Shown: in pieces, positions 25,419 to 34,432 of the stretch | Layout of the letters: each line of letters starts with the position of its first letter | Position numbering within the stretch: the stretch's first letter is position 1 | Source: Haloplanus sp. XH21 | GTDB lineage: Archaea > Halobacteriota > Halobacteria > Halobacteriales > Haloferacaceae | Assembly (NCBI RefSeq): GCF_023276355.1 | Contig: NZ_JALLPL010000001.1 | Location: 2,356,001 to 2,420,000, forward strand | Direction: 5' to 3' | DNA length: 64,000 bases | Notes under the pieces: model-generated | What the model was told of the DNA's origin: nothing | What the model saw: the letters and a program-made list of their open reading frames with translations, nothing else | Databases searched by the model: none | Program-made: the position numbers and the translations under genes

Positions 25419-25831
25419 ACCGGGAGGGGGTCGAACCCCTCGCCGGTGTAGCGGTAGGCACGGATCGAATCGGGTGGCGAGACGATGACGTAGACGTAGC
25501 CCTCCCACGTCGCCCGTTCGTGGTCGGTAGCGCTCGGCACGGGGTCGCTCTCGGGGTGGGAGTGATAGAAACCGACGACATCCGTTCCCGCCGCCTCGAC
25601 GTCGTCGATGGCGGCCATCGTCGCCTCGGGATCGAGTTCGTACCGCGACCGGGGGGTCGAGGCGACGTTCTCGACGCGGCGCGTCTCGGTCACGCGGTCC
25701 GGGGGGCCACGGGTGCCGGCGAGGACGCCGCACACTTCCGCGGGCGGCGCCCGATCTGCCCCCTCGCGGGCGTGGTCGAGGAGGGCGTCGCGGGCGGGCG
25801 GCGTGAGCCGGAGCGACTCAGTCGAAGTCAC
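25394..25831 (-). CDS. JAMM/MPN+ metalloprotease (Mov34/JAB-like)
   Basis: This 145-residue MPN+ domain protein has the zinc motif GFYHSHPESDPVPSATD (H-x-H, Ser and Asp correctly spaced) and an upstream glutamate in PAEVCGVLAG. Archaeal JAMM proteases cut ubiquitin-like SAMP modifiers from proteins or from MoaD-like sulfur carriers. The start is a GTG at 25831 that overlaps the end of the upstream Nudix/IDI gene (the last codons and stop, 14 bp), so the two are probably co-translated. The other end overlaps the AIR-synthase-like gene. The length is that of a minimal JAMM domain. Confidence 0.85.
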   Translation of the reverse strand: MTSTESLRLTPPARDALLDHAREGADRAPPAEVCGVLAGTRGPPDRVTETRRVENVASTPRSRYELDPEATMAAIDDVEAAGTDVVGFYHSHPESDPVPSATDHERATWEGYVYVIVSPPDSIRAYRYTGEGFDPLPVQVDESRE

Positions 25832-26387
25832 GGCGCATCGCGATCTCGAACCAGGGGCACAGGCGCAGCTGCCGGTACCACGCCGGATGCTGGTGGAGGT
25901 GGTCGTAGTCGGCCCAGAGGCGGCCGGCGACCTCCTCTTCGTCGGGCGCGAGGTCGACCTCGTCGAGCGTGCATTGCAGGACGGCACAGACCTCCCACTC
26001 CAGGCCCGCGTTCTCGTAATACCGCTTGTACTCGAACTTGTCCGTGATCCGGAGGTCGTTGTACTGGTCGGGGGTGACGCCGAGTTCGTCGACGAGGCGC
26101 TCCCGAGTGGCTTCCTTCTGTCCCTGTCCCGGTCGGGGGTGGGAGGCGACGGTGCCGTCCCAGTGGGTGTCCCAGAGGCGCTTGTCGGGCGCACGCTGTG
26201 CCAAGAGCACGCGGCCGTCCCCGTCGAAGACGAGGGCAGTGAACGCGCGGTGGCGGACGCCGTCGCCCGTGTGGGCATCGAGACGGTTGACGGTTCCCTG
26301 TTCTTGGTCCTGGGCATCGACCGCGATGACTTCCTGTTCGGCGTTCGGGTGGGCTGGCTCCGCGTCGCTGCCCTCGTTCGCACTCAT
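25818..26387 (-). CDS. Nudix protein of the type I IPP isomerase family, catalytic Cys absent
   Basis: This 189-residue protein resembles type I isopentenyl-diphosphate isomerase: RAFTALVFDGDGRVLLAQRA, then LWDTHWDGTVASHPRPGQ, the Nudix helix ATRERLVDELG, and EWEVCAVL, which keeps the active-site glutamate. In bona fide IDI the segment before SHP or GHP carries the catalytic cysteine; here it reads TVASHP, so that position is Ala. It may not isomerise IPP and could instead act as a Nudix hydrolase. The ATG at 26387 (MSANEG) was preferred over 26453. It is followed by an overlapping JAMM protease gene. Confidence 0.75.
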   Translation of the reverse strand: MSANEGSDAEPAHPNAEQEVIAVDAQDQEQGTVNRLDAHTGDGVRHRAFTALVFDGDGRVLLAQRAPDKRLWDTHWDGTVASHPRPGQGQKEATRERLVDELGVTPDQYNDLRITDKFEYKRYYENAGLEWEVCAVLQCTLDEVDLAPDEEEVAGRLWADYDHLHQHPAWYRQLRLCPWFEIAMRRDFD

Positions 26388-26482
26388 GGGAACTGTATCG
26401 GACAGGAGGCTAATGGTGTCTTCGATGACCGGTCGAGCGTGGCCTCGAATCATCTAAATGTGCCACGCCCGAACGGCGGCCA

Positions 26483-27457
26483 ATGAGTGACGAGCGAGAC
26501 GGGGGCGTCGACGTGGCGACCGTCCGGGAGCGAGTCGAGCAACGGGACGACATGGACGTCGACGACGGCGTGTTGACGGCCATCGAGAAGCGCACGGAGG
26601 GGGGCCGACTCACGCCGGACGCGTTCGCGGCCTGGCGCCGAGAGTGTCGACAGGAACACCAGTCTGTGAGCGACGAGGTGGCCGCAAGCGAGGAGCGCCT
26701 TCGGTCGATCCTGGCGTCACTCGACGCCACAGACCGCGACAGCAACCAGGTTCAGGCCCGAGTCGACGAGCACGAGGATCGATTCACCGCGATGCGAGCG
26801 GACCTGTCGGCCGCGGCGGACCGACTCGACGAGACGCCGACCGAACCGGACTCCCCCGTGGCGTTCTACCGGGGCGCGAAGCGCCTCGCCCGGGGTGAAC
26901 AGGCGCTCCACGAGGTCGACCACGGCCTCCATCACGTCGAGCAAGAGCTGTCGGCGTTCGAATCGTGGCTCCACGACCCCGACGCCAGAGTCGAGGAGTT
27001 CGAGACGGAACTCGGCGGCTTCGACCAGTATCTCGACAACACCGACGCGCTCCTCGACCGGATCGAGGCCGGCACCGGCGACGCCGACCAGCGGTTCGAC
27101 TGGTGGCTGGCCGCGTATCATCTCCAGCAGGTCATGAGCGCCGTCTTCGCGGAACTGCGAACCGACCTCGCGGAGCTCGAATCGTGGCTCGACCGGCAGG
27201 AGGGCGACTACGGGGACGAACTGGCCGCCCTCGGGGCGCAGCTCGACTCGCTCGAGGAGCGCCACGCGCAGTGTTCGGCGCGTCTCGACGAGACGGCCGA
27301 GAGCATCGACGGGTTCGACGACTCGTGGACGGCGGTGGCCGACACGGTGGCGTCGTTCGAGGCGGCGGTCGACGACCTCGAACCACCCGTCGACTGGGGC
27401 GAGGTGGAACGGCTACTGCAGACGCAGTTCGACGAGTTGAATATCGAAATCCGGTAA
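26483..27457 (+). CDS. Long coiled-coil protein, haloarchaeal, function unknown
   Basis: This 324-residue very acidic protein is nearly all alpha-helical with heptad-like repeats (e.g. EERLRSILASLDATDRD, LHHVEQELSAFESWL, ELRTDLAELESWLDRQ). No transmembrane segment or enzyme motif is seen. The pattern is that of a soluble coiled-coil scaffold or a methyl-accepting-transducer-like cytoplasmic rod without the signalling hairpin. It diverges from the Nudix gene and converges with the CPBP protease (4 bp apart). Coding is certain; function is not. Confidence 0.7.
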   Translation: MSDERDGGVDVATVRERVEQRDDMDVDDGVLTAIEKRTEGGRLTPDAFAAWRRECRQEHQSVSDEVAASEERLRSILASLDATDRDSNQVQARVDEHEDRFTAMRADLSAAADRLDETPTEPDSPVAFYRGAKRLARGEQALHEVDHGLHHVEQELSAFESWLHDPDARVEEFETELGGFDQYLDNTDALLDRIEAGTGDADQRFDWWLAAYHLQQVMSAVFAELRTDLAELESWLDRQEGDYGDELAALGAQLDSLEERHAQCSARLDETAESIDGFDDSWTAVADTVASFEAAVDDLEPPVDWGEVERLLQTQFDELNIEIR

Positions 27458-27461
27458 TCGC

Positions 27462-28403
27462 TCAGGCCGCGCCGGTCGCCGACACGTACTGCGCGCCGAA
27501 CAGGACGGCGTTGTAGAGGCCGTGAACGACCGCCGGGACGACGAGGTTGCGGCTTCGTTCGTACAGATAGCCGAGCACGAGGCCGAGGATGGCCGCGATG
27601 GCGACGTAGGTCACCTTGGCGCCGCTGCTGCTCCCGGTGAGCGCGACCCAGTGGACGAAGCCGAACAGGACGCTCGCGACGACGATGGCGACCGACGGGC
27701 CCCACGTCCGTCGGAGGATACCCTGCACGCCGCCCCGGAAAACGAGTTCCTCGAAGGGACCGACGAGCAGGATGGTGACGGGGATCATATAGAGGAAGTA
27801 GCGAGGGTTCTGTTGCCCGGTGGAGACGACCTGGTTCTGGGCCGACTCGATGCTGAAAACCGCCAGCAGGCGGACGAGAACGATCTGCGCGGCCACCAGC
27901 ACGACGACGCCGACGGCGATCAGGCCGATCTGGCGGAGCGTCGGCAGGCGCACCTCGACGAGGTCCCAGTCGCGCGTGACGGCGAGGTAGCCGCCGACAC
28001 CGACGCCGAAGCCGACGAACTGGAGGACGGTCGCTGCCACCCGGTAGTCGAGCGAGCCCTGCGCGACGACGCCCGCGGCGACGAGAGCGCTGGCGCCGAG
28101 GCCGGTGACCGCGATGGCCGAAAGGAACACGCCGACGACGAGGAGGACGCTCCGAACGAGGTCGACCAGCCGCGTACCGATCGGGGCACGGACGTGGCTC
28201 GCATCGGGCGAGAGCGAGCCGATCCGCTCGCGGAGGAGGTAGTACCCCACGGCGCCGACGAGACCGGTGACGAACACGGCGACGGCGGGGAGGAGCGGTC
28301 GATCGCTTCCCCGGAGCGACGCGTCCTGATGGACCAGCGCCGCGAGCACCAGTCCCCCGAGCAGGTGGAGCATCGCCGCGGGGACGAGGAGGTCGGTGAC
28401 CAT
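27462..28403 (-). CDS. CPBP-family intramembrane metalloprotease
   Basis: This 313-residue protein has eight or so hydrophobic helices and the three CPBP/Abi motifs: EELVFRG (E218, E219, R223), FGFVHW (H251) and VVHGLYNAV (H294, N298). Such proteases (Rce1-like) cleave CAAX-type or other membrane-near peptides. A second, related copy lies at 58351-59163. The gene ends a minus-strand run AEC transporter - membrane protein - pgi - CPBP with gaps of 29-50 bp. The ATG at 28403 gives the first helix at once. Confidence 0.88.
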   Translation of the reverse strand: MVTDLLVPAAMLHLLGGLVLAALVHQDASLRGSDRPLLPAVAVFVTGLVGAVGYYLLRERIGSLSPDASHVRAPIGTRLVDLVRSVLLVVGVFLSAIAVTGLGASALVAAGVVAQGSLDYRVAATVLQFVGFGVGVGGYLAVTRDWDLVEVRLPTLRQIGLIAVGVVVLVAAQIVLVRLLAVFSIESAQNQVVSTGQQNPRYFLYMIPVTILLVGPFEELVFRGGVQGILRRTWGPSVAIVVASVLFGFVHWVALTGSSSGAKVTYVAIAAILGLVLGYLYERSRNLVVPAVVHGLYNAVLFGAQYVSATGAA

Positions 28404-28432
28404 ACCGCCGCAAGTCGCCCCGGAAGTAAGTA

Positions 28433-29719
28433 TCAGTCGATGACGAGGCTGCGTTTCTCACCCACCGCGGCGGCCTCTTCGAAGTCGCCGCCGCCCAGGA
28501 GGCCGCGCGCAGCGCGTTTGCCCCACTCCACCGCCGGCTGGGTGAACGTCTCGACGCCGGCGAGTTCGCCGTACAGCACGCACGCCGCCTCCATGCCGTA
28601 GAGGAGTTCGCCCACGCCTCGTTCGTCGACGCAGTCGATCTCGATCCGGACGTTCGGGCAGTTCGCAGCGGCGAGACTCGCCTCCGTCGCCTCGAACTCG
28701 GCGTCGATCAGGGCGCCGAGACTCCCGCCGCCCAGATACGACAGGCCCTCGAGGTCGGTCTCCGGAATCGACCGATCGGGACGCTCCCGGGGGCGGACGA
28801 GCGTCACGAGTTTGTCCCGCGGGCCGGCACGGTAGAGCTGCAACTGGGAGTGCTGGTCGGTCGCGCCGAGCGCGCGGACCGGCGTCTGGCCGATGGCGTC
28901 TTTGCCCAGACTCTCGGCCCAGAGCTGGGCGAACCACTCCGCGAACGAGTCCAGCGACTCGGCGTAGGGCATCATCGCGTTGACCCCCGCGCCCCGGCGT
29001 TCCAGCGCGTAGCAGGTGGCGCCGTAGGCGTAGGCGGGCGAGTCGAACAGCGATCCTGCGAGCCGGTCGGCCTCGTCGCGCGCGCCGGCGAGCAGCGCGT
29101 CGAGGTCGTGGCCCGCGAGCGCCGCCACGGGGAGGGCGACCGTCGAGAGCGCCGAGAATCGCCCCGGAACGCCGGCGGGAACGTCGAGGGCGGGCAGGTC
29201 GTGAGTTTCCGCGAGCGCGCGGAGGTTCCCCTCCGGGCCGGTCGTGACGATGGTGCGCTCGGTCCAGTCGACGCCGGCGTCGGCCATCGTCTCCCGGACG
29301 ACGAGGAAGTTCGCAAGCGTCTCGGCGGTGGTGCCCGACCGGGAGACGACGTGGACGACCGTCTCCGAGAGCGGCAGGGAATCGAGCAGGGCGTCGACGC
29401 CCGCGGGATCGACGTTGTCGAGGACGTAGGCGTCGATGTCGCCGCCGAGGGCGTCCGTGAGCGTCGCGGCGCCGAGCGCGCTCCCGCCGATGCCGACGGT
29501 GAGGACGGCCGCGGGGTCGTCGAACCGGTCGACGGCCGCGCGGATGGCGTCGGGGTCGACGGTGTCGGGGAGGTTCAGCGCCGCGTAGCCGTGCGCGGCG
29601 TCGGCGCGGCCGCGTTCGATTCGGTCGTGGGCGTCGGCGACGCGCTCGTCGAGTCGTTCCAGTGCCGCCCGCGTCAGTCGGGGCTCGGCGTCGAGCGCGT
29701 TGCCGATGTCGACGTGCAT
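28433..29719 (-). CDS. pgi: Glucose-6-phosphate isomerase
   Basis: This 428-residue enzyme interconverts glucose-6-P and fructose-6-P. It shows the sugar-phosphate isomerase motifs: VGIGGSALG and SRSGTTAETLANFLV in the first SIS domain, QLWAESLGKDAIG with active-site residues, GATDQHSQLQLY, and a C-terminal TQPAVEWGKRAARGLLGG with the catalytic lysine region. The length is typical of the archaeal/bacterial short PGI. It sits in a minus-strand run with a membrane protein upstream and a CPBP protease downstream; a functional link is not evident. Confidence 0.93.
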   Translation of the reverse strand: MHVDIGNALDAEPRLTRAALERLDERVADAHDRIERGRADAAHGYAALNLPDTVDPDAIRAAVDRFDDPAAVLTVGIGGSALGAATLTDALGGDIDAYVLDNVDPAGVDALLDSLPLSETVVHVVSRSGTTAETLANFLVVRETMADAGVDWTERTIVTTGPEGNLRALAETHDLPALDVPAGVPGRFSALSTVALPVAALAGHDLDALLAGARDEADRLAGSLFDSPAYAYGATCYALERRGAGVNAMMPYAESLDSFAEWFAQLWAESLGKDAIGQTPVRALGATDQHSQLQLYRAGPRDKLVTLVRPRERPDRSIPETDLEGLSYLGGGSLGALIDAEFEATEASLAAANCPNVRIEIDCVDERGVGELLYGMEAACVLYGELAGVETFTQPAVEWGKRAARGLLGGGDFEEAAAVGEKRSLVID

Positions 29720-29768
29720 ACCCGAAGGCGCGTCGCGGGCGGTGAAACCGTTTTCCGTCCCGTCGCGC

Positions 29769-30518
29769 TCACACCCCGCCCCAGCGAAGATACACCATCA
29801 CGACGACGATGGCGAGCTGGAAGAGCCCCTGAAGGCCGCTCAGCCGCGCGTTGCGCATGCCGATGCGGCTGATGACGTTCGAGTCAGGATTTGGAGAAGC
29901 GAGCTGGAGGTAGATGCGCACCTCGCCGGGCAACAGGACGCCGAATCCCAGCACGGAGAGCACGACGACGATCGCGAGCGCGACGAGGATGGTCGGACTC
30001 GTCATGCCGAACGCGGGGGCGGTGGTCGCGAGGTAGGCACCGCCGCCGAGGAGGGCCACGGCGAAGGCGATCCACCAGCGCGGGTCGTCGAACGCGTCGA
30101 ACTGCCACCCGATACAGAGCAGCGCCGGGACCGTGGTGGCGAGCACCAGGAGCGCGATCCAGGGCTGCGCGTGGGGGAAGACGCCCATGCGCTCGGCGAG
30201 CGTGACACCGCCGCCGATGGTGACCGCAGCCAGCGACGGCATCAGGAACGCCATCTTGGGCGTGAACAGGCGGAAGACGCTGGCGCGCTCCTCGACCGAC
30301 AGCCCACCGAGCACCGGCCCGAGCACGATGGCCATGAAGAGGTCGATGCCCGTCCACAACACCCCAGCCATCACGTGGACGTAGGTGTGGTGAACGACCG
30401 ATGCGGCGAGCAGTGCGTACCCCAGTGCGGCGAGAGGGATCACGACCGCACCGACCGCGAACGCCGGGTTGGCCCGGCGGCCCATCCCTCGAATCGTACC
30501 GCGGATCGTCGACGACAT
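29769..30518 (-). CDS. Integral membrane protein, DUF2269/CopD-like
   Basis: This 249-residue protein has about seven to eight hydrophobic helices. It contains VVHHTYVHVMAGVLWTGID in an early helix, whose two His residues and GVLWTG pattern recall DUF2269/CopD-like proteins with buried histidines, and a loop FRLFTPKMAFLMPSLA. A role in metal or heme-related membrane chemistry is possible but not shown. The ATG at 30518 (MSSTIRG) is favoured over 30545. It lies 40 bp after the AEC transporter gene and 49 bp before pgi. Confidence 0.6.
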   Translation of the reverse strand: MSSTIRGTIRGMGRRANPAFAVGAVVIPLAALGYALLAASVVHHTYVHVMAGVLWTGIDLFMAIVLGPVLGGLSVEERASVFRLFTPKMAFLMPSLAAVTIGGGVTLAERMGVFPHAQPWIALLVLATTVPALLCIGWQFDAFDDPRWWIAFAVALLGGGAYLATTAPAFGMTSPTILVALAIVVVLSVLGFGVLLPGEVRIYLQLASPNPDSNVISRIGMRNARLSGLQGLFQLAIVVVMVYLRWGGV

Positions 30519-30558
30519 GGTCAGTACCGATCGGGCGAAACGCAAAAACGTTGGTCCG

Positions 30559-31515
30559 TCACAACACGACGCCGGACCGCAGGACGGTGATGAGCACGGT
30601 CAACACGGGGACGCTCGCGAGTGTCGTGACGAAGATCGTCATGGTGAGATACTCGGAGGCCGACAGCCCCTCGCGTTCGTCGACATCGCTGTACGTGAGC
30701 GTGAGCGCGAGCGGGATGAGGGCAACGGGCGTGGCACAGAGCAGAACGAACACGCGGGCGACTTCCACGTCACCGAAGGTGCCGAGGCCGAGCGCAACGG
30801 CGACGCCGACCGCCGGCGCAACGAAGAGTTTGATGATCGACGGCCGGATCACTCGGCGAATGTTGCCGGCCTGCAACCCGTACAACTGGACGCCCACGAC
30901 GACGAGCATCAGCGGGATTGCGGCGTTGCCGACGAGGCTGACGGTGGACATGAACGTGCCACCAGTCGGTGGCGCGACGCCGAGAACGCGAACGACGCCG
31001 GCCGCGGCGACGGCGTAGACGAGCGGCAGGCGGAATATCTCCTTGATGGCGTCGATACCCGCCTCGCCGCCGCCGCGGGAGGCGACGTAGACGCCGAGCG
31101 TGTACATGAGAAACGCCTGCGCAGTCATGTAGACGACGGCGGTCGTCCGGCCGACATCGCCGAAGGCGAATTCGGCGAGAGGGATGCCGTAAAAGCCCGC
31201 GTTCGGCAGCGCGCCGGCGAGGACATCCGCGCTCCGGTAGGGTTCCGGGACCCCGAGGACGCGGTCCGCGATCTCGGCAACCACCATCATCCCGACGACG
31301 AACAGACAGACGCCGGCGAGGAGTCGGACGACGGTGCTCCCACTCAGCGTCGTCGTGACGATGCTATGAAAGACGAGCGCCGGCAAGAAGAGATAGAGCG
31401 CGACGTCGTTCAGTGGGTCGACGCTGATGTCGAGCACCGATGCGAGGAGATAACCGAGGCCCATCACGGCGATGATAGGCAGGACGGCCGAGGTGAACGC
31501 GGAGACGAGGGACAT
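30559..31515 (-). CDS. AEC-family (auxin efflux carrier-like) transporter
   Basis: This 318-residue permease has ten hydrophobic segments in two halves. It begins LPIIAVMGLGYLL, the first half has LYLFLPALVFHSI and ALPNAGFYGIPL, and the second half has VSLVGNAAIPLMLVVVGVQL, the signatures of AEC (bile/acid:anion efflux) carriers. The substrate is probably an organic anion. The ATG at 31515 (MSLVSAF) is more likely than 31578. It diverges from hisS, with about 110 bp between. Confidence 0.85.
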   Translation of the reverse strand: MSLVSAFTSAVLPIIAVMGLGYLLASVLDISVDPLNDVALYLFLPALVFHSIVTTTLSGSTVVRLLAGVCLFVVGMMVVAEIADRVLGVPEPYRSADVLAGALPNAGFYGIPLAEFAFGDVGRTTAVVYMTAQAFLMYTLGVYVASRGGGEAGIDAIKEIFRLPLVYAVAAAGVVRVLGVAPPTGGTFMSTVSLVGNAAIPLMLVVVGVQLYGLQAGNIRRVIRPSIIKLFVAPAVGVAVALGLGTFGDVEVARVFVLLCATPVALIPLALTLTYSDVDEREGLSASEYLTMTIFVTTLASVPVLTVLITVLRSGVVL

Positions 31516-31625
31516 ATCCTCGCGTCGTCGGCCGCTGGCCTGACTGTCCGTATGGGAGCAGTATCTTCCGATACCCAAAAGGACGAAGGACAGGTTTCAA
31601 GCGCGGCCTGCGCCAACGACGCGGT

Positions 31626-32927
31626 ATGTACGACCGACTCAAGGGGTTCCGCGATTTCTACCCCGAAGAGATGGCCGCCCGCCGGGCGGTTACCGACGTG
31701 CTAGAGGAGACGGCCCGGCAGTACGGCTTCCGCGAAATCGGCACGCCGGCGCTCGAATCCGTCGACCTCTACACGGACAAGAGCGGCGAGGAGATCGTCG
31801 AGGAACTGTACGCCTTCGAGGACAGAGGCGGCCGGCACGTCGCCATGACGCCCGAACTGACGCCGACGGTGGCGCGGATGGTCGTCGCCAAGGGCCAGGA
31901 GCTACAGAAGCCGATCAAGTGGATGTCGACCCGGCCGTTCTGGCGGTACGAACAGGTCCAGCAGGGGCGCTTTCGTGAGTTCTACCAGACGAACGTGGAC
32001 ATCTTCGGATCGGCCGAACCCGCGGCCGACGCCGAAATCCTGGCGTTCGCCGCGGATTCACTCACGAACCTGGGGCTGTCGGGCGAGGACTTCGAGTTTC
32101 GCGTCTCCCACCGCGACATCCTCGGCGGCCTGCTGCGCGCGTTCGACGCCGACGTGGACGTGCGCGACGCCATCCGCGCCGTCGACAAATCCGAGAAAAT
32201 CGACGCGGCCGCCTACTACGACCTCCTGGCCGACGCGGGCCTCTCTTACGACCAGGCCGAGGAGTTCGACGAGTTGCTCGCAACGGACGATCTGGACGAC
32301 CTGGTCGCGTTCGCCGGCACCGACGAGGTGGCCGACGCCGTCGCGAACCTGCAGGCCGTCCTCGACGCCGCCGCCGACTTCGGCGTCCGCGAGTACTGCA
32401 CCGTCTCCCTGGAGACGGCGCGGGGACTCGACTACTACACTGGCACCGTCTTCGAATGTTTCGACACGCAGGGCGAGGTGTCCCGGGCCGTCTTCGGCGG
32501 CGGCCGCTACGACGACCTGATCGAGAGTTACGGCGGCCAGCCGACCCCCGCCGTCGGCGTCGCGCCCGGCCACGCCACCCTCGGTCTCTTGCTCGAACGC
32601 GCGGGGGTCTGGCCCGAGGAGGCGCTGTCGACGGATTACTACGTCCTCTCCGTGGGTGACACCCGGTCTACTGCGGCGCGGGTGGCGCGTGACCTCCGCG
32701 AGAACGGCCACGTCGTCGAGAGCGACGTCGCCGACCGGAGTTTCGGCGCGCAGATGTCCTACGCCGACGGCGTCAACGCCGAGACGGTCGTCATCGTCGG
32801 CGAACGCGACCTGGAGAACGGCGAAGTGACGATCAAGGAGATGGAAAGCGGCGACCAGACCACGGCCCCCGTCGACGAGTTCCCGGGAGACCGGGACCGG
32901 CCGACGTACGACGACTTCGCCGAGTAA
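31626..32927 (+). CDS. hisS: Histidyl-tRNA synthetase
   Basis: This 433-residue class II synthetase charges tRNA-His. It starts with GFRDFYPEEM, then motif 1 region, motif 2 (RPFWRYEQVQQGRFREFYQTN), the histidine-specific LDYYTGTVFECF and motif 3 (GGGRYDDLI...GVAPGHATL). The C-terminal anticodon-binding domain follows (YYVLSVGDTRSTAARVARDLR). All motifs are intact. It starts a plus-strand run hisS-truA-mobA. Confidence 0.95.
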   Translation: MYDRLKGFRDFYPEEMAARRAVTDVLEETARQYGFREIGTPALESVDLYTDKSGEEIVEELYAFEDRGGRHVAMTPELTPTVARMVVAKGQELQKPIKWMSTRPFWRYEQVQQGRFREFYQTNVDIFGSAEPAADAEILAFAADSLTNLGLSGEDFEFRVSHRDILGGLLRAFDADVDVRDAIRAVDKSEKIDAAAYYDLLADAGLSYDQAEEFDELLATDDLDDLVAFAGTDEVADAVANLQAVLDAAADFGVREYCTVSLETARGLDYYTGTVFECFDTQGEVSRAVFGGGRYDDLIESYGGQPTPAVGVAPGHATLGLLLERAGVWPEEALSTDYYVLSVGDTRSTAARVARDLRENGHVVESDVADRSFGAQMSYADGVNAETVVIVGERDLENGEVTIKEMESGDQTTAPVDEFPGDRDRPTYDDFAE

Positions 32928-32978
32928 CCACTTCCTCGTTTCCGCGATTTTAACTGTCACACCGCCCGAGAGCCGTCG

Positions 32979-33776
32979 ATGCGCGCCTTTCGCCTTGCGT
33001 ACGACGGCCGCCCATACTCGGGGTTTCAGCGCCAACCCGACGTGCCGACCGTCGAGGACGCGCTGTTCGACGCGCTCCGCGAGTTGGATGTCGAGAGCCC
33101 GCCGCCCGGCTACGCCGCCGCCGGACGCACCGACGCGGGCGTCTCCGCCCTCGCACAGACCGTCGCCTTCGAGGCGCCGGACTGGCTCACGCCCGCCGCG
33201 CTGAACGGGACGCTCCCCGGGACGGTCCGGGCCTGGGCCAGCGCCGACGTGGCGGCCGACTTCCACGCCACCCACGACGCGACCCGGCGGACCTACCGCT
33301 ATCACCTCTATGCGCCCAACATCGACGACGAGCGCGCTCGCGCGGCGCTCGACCGACTCGCTGGTGAACACGACTTCCACAACCTGACGACCGACGACAC
33401 GGGGACGGTCCGCCGCCTCGACACCGACTGCCACCGCGACGGCGACTTCCTCGTGGTGACGATCAGCGCGGGCGGGTTCGCCCGGCACATGGTCCGGCGC
33501 ATCGTCGCGCTGGTCCGGGCGGTCGGAGCCGGCGAGAGCGGCGCCGATCGGATCGGGCGCGTCCTCGGACCCGATCCGCTCGACGGCGCGGCGGGCGTGG
33601 CAACCGCGTCGGCGACGCCTCTCCTTCTCGCAGACGTGACGTATCCGGAGGTCGACTTCGCCCGCAACCCCGACGCCGCGGCGAGCGCGCGGGCCGTCTT
33701 CGCCGAGCGGCGCGTCGACGCCCGGGTGGCCGCACGCGTCACCAGCGACCTAACCGACGGCGTGCAGGAACGCTAA
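32979..33776 (+). CDS. truA: tRNA pseudouridine(38-40) synthase
   Basis: This 265-residue TruA family enzyme isomerises uridines 38-40 in tRNA. The catalytic aspartate is in AAGRTDAGVSALAQ. Other motifs are AYDGRPYSGFQRQ at the N-terminus, RTYRYHLY, GEHDFHNLT and GFARHMVRRIV. It is 51 bp after hisS and 38 bp before mobA, so all three may be co-transcribed. Confidence 0.94.
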   Translation: MRAFRLAYDGRPYSGFQRQPDVPTVEDALFDALRELDVESPPPGYAAAGRTDAGVSALAQTVAFEAPDWLTPAALNGTLPGTVRAWASADVAADFHATHDATRRTYRYHLYAPNIDDERARAALDRLAGEHDFHNLTTDDTGTVRRLDTDCHRDGDFLVVTISAGGFARHMVRRIVALVRAVGAGESGADRIGRVLGPDPLDGAAGVATASATPLLLADVTYPEVDFARNPDAAASARAVFAERRVDARVAARVTSDLTDGVQER

Positions 33777-33814
33777 TCGCGGGGTACTTCCCGGGCGCCG
33801 GTGTAACGAGCGGT

Positions 33815-34432
33815 ATGGCCGAACGTACTGCCGTGGTGCTCGCCGGGGGCCGGTCGACGCGGTTCGGCGACGAGGACAAGGCGGTCGCCGACCTCGCCGG
33901 TACGCCGATGATTCGCCGAGTGGTCGATCGGATCGCACCGGCCGTCGACGGCGTGGTGATCAACTGTCGCCCCGCCCAGCGCGCCGCGATCACCGACGCG
34001 CTCGACGGCGTGTCGCTCCCCGTCGCGTTCGCCGAAGACGACTACCCCGACGAGGGGCCGATGGCCGGCATGGCGACGGGACTCCGCGCCGTCGAGACCG
34101 AGTACGCCTTCGTCGTCGCCTGCGACATGCCCTTCGTCGACAGCGACTTCGTGGACTACCTGTTCGAGCGCGCGGCGGGGCACGACGCCGCCGTCCCGCG
34201 CCCGGACCAGTGGTTCGAGACCACCCACGCCGTCTACCGGGCGGCCGCGATGGCCGACGCCTGCGAGGCGGCGCTGGAGGCGGGCAAGGAGCGCATCGTC
34301 GCGCCGCTCTTCGACCTGGATTTCGTCGTCGTCGACGCCGAGGAAGTGCGCGAACACGGCCACCCGCGCACGTTCGAGAACTGCAACACGCGCCAGGACT
34401 TCGAGGACGCCGCCCGCCGACTCGACGGCTAA
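33815..34432 (+). CDS. mobA: Molybdenum cofactor guanylyltransferase (MobA/MocA-like)
   Basis: This 205-residue nucleotidyltransferase has the Rossmann-like start VVLAGGRSTRFGDEDKA with the GTP-binding loop and catalytic lysine, then EDDYPDEGPMAGMATGL, VACDMPFVDSDFV (metal-binding Asp) and a C-terminal part with TFENCNTRQDFEDA. It adds GMP (MobA) or CMP (MocA) to molybdopterin. Its 3' end overlaps the convergent yqeC gene by 4 bp. Because YqeC often accompanies a MocA-like protein, nucleotide preference is not certain. Confidence 0.88.
   Translation: MAERTAVVLAGGRSTRFGDEDKAVADLAGTPMIRRVVDRIAPAVDGVVINCRPAQRAAITDALDGVSLPVAFAEDDYPDEGPMAGMATGLRAVETEYAFVVACDMPFVDSDFVDYLFERAAGHDAAVPRPDQWFETTHAVYRAAAMADACEAALEAGKERIVAPLFDLDFVVVDAEEVREHGHPRTFENCNTRQDFEDAARRLDG

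Noticed and set aside
32058-33488. 476-codon minus-strand frame across hisS and truA
   Set aside because: Antisense to two well-supported genes with intact catalytic motifs.
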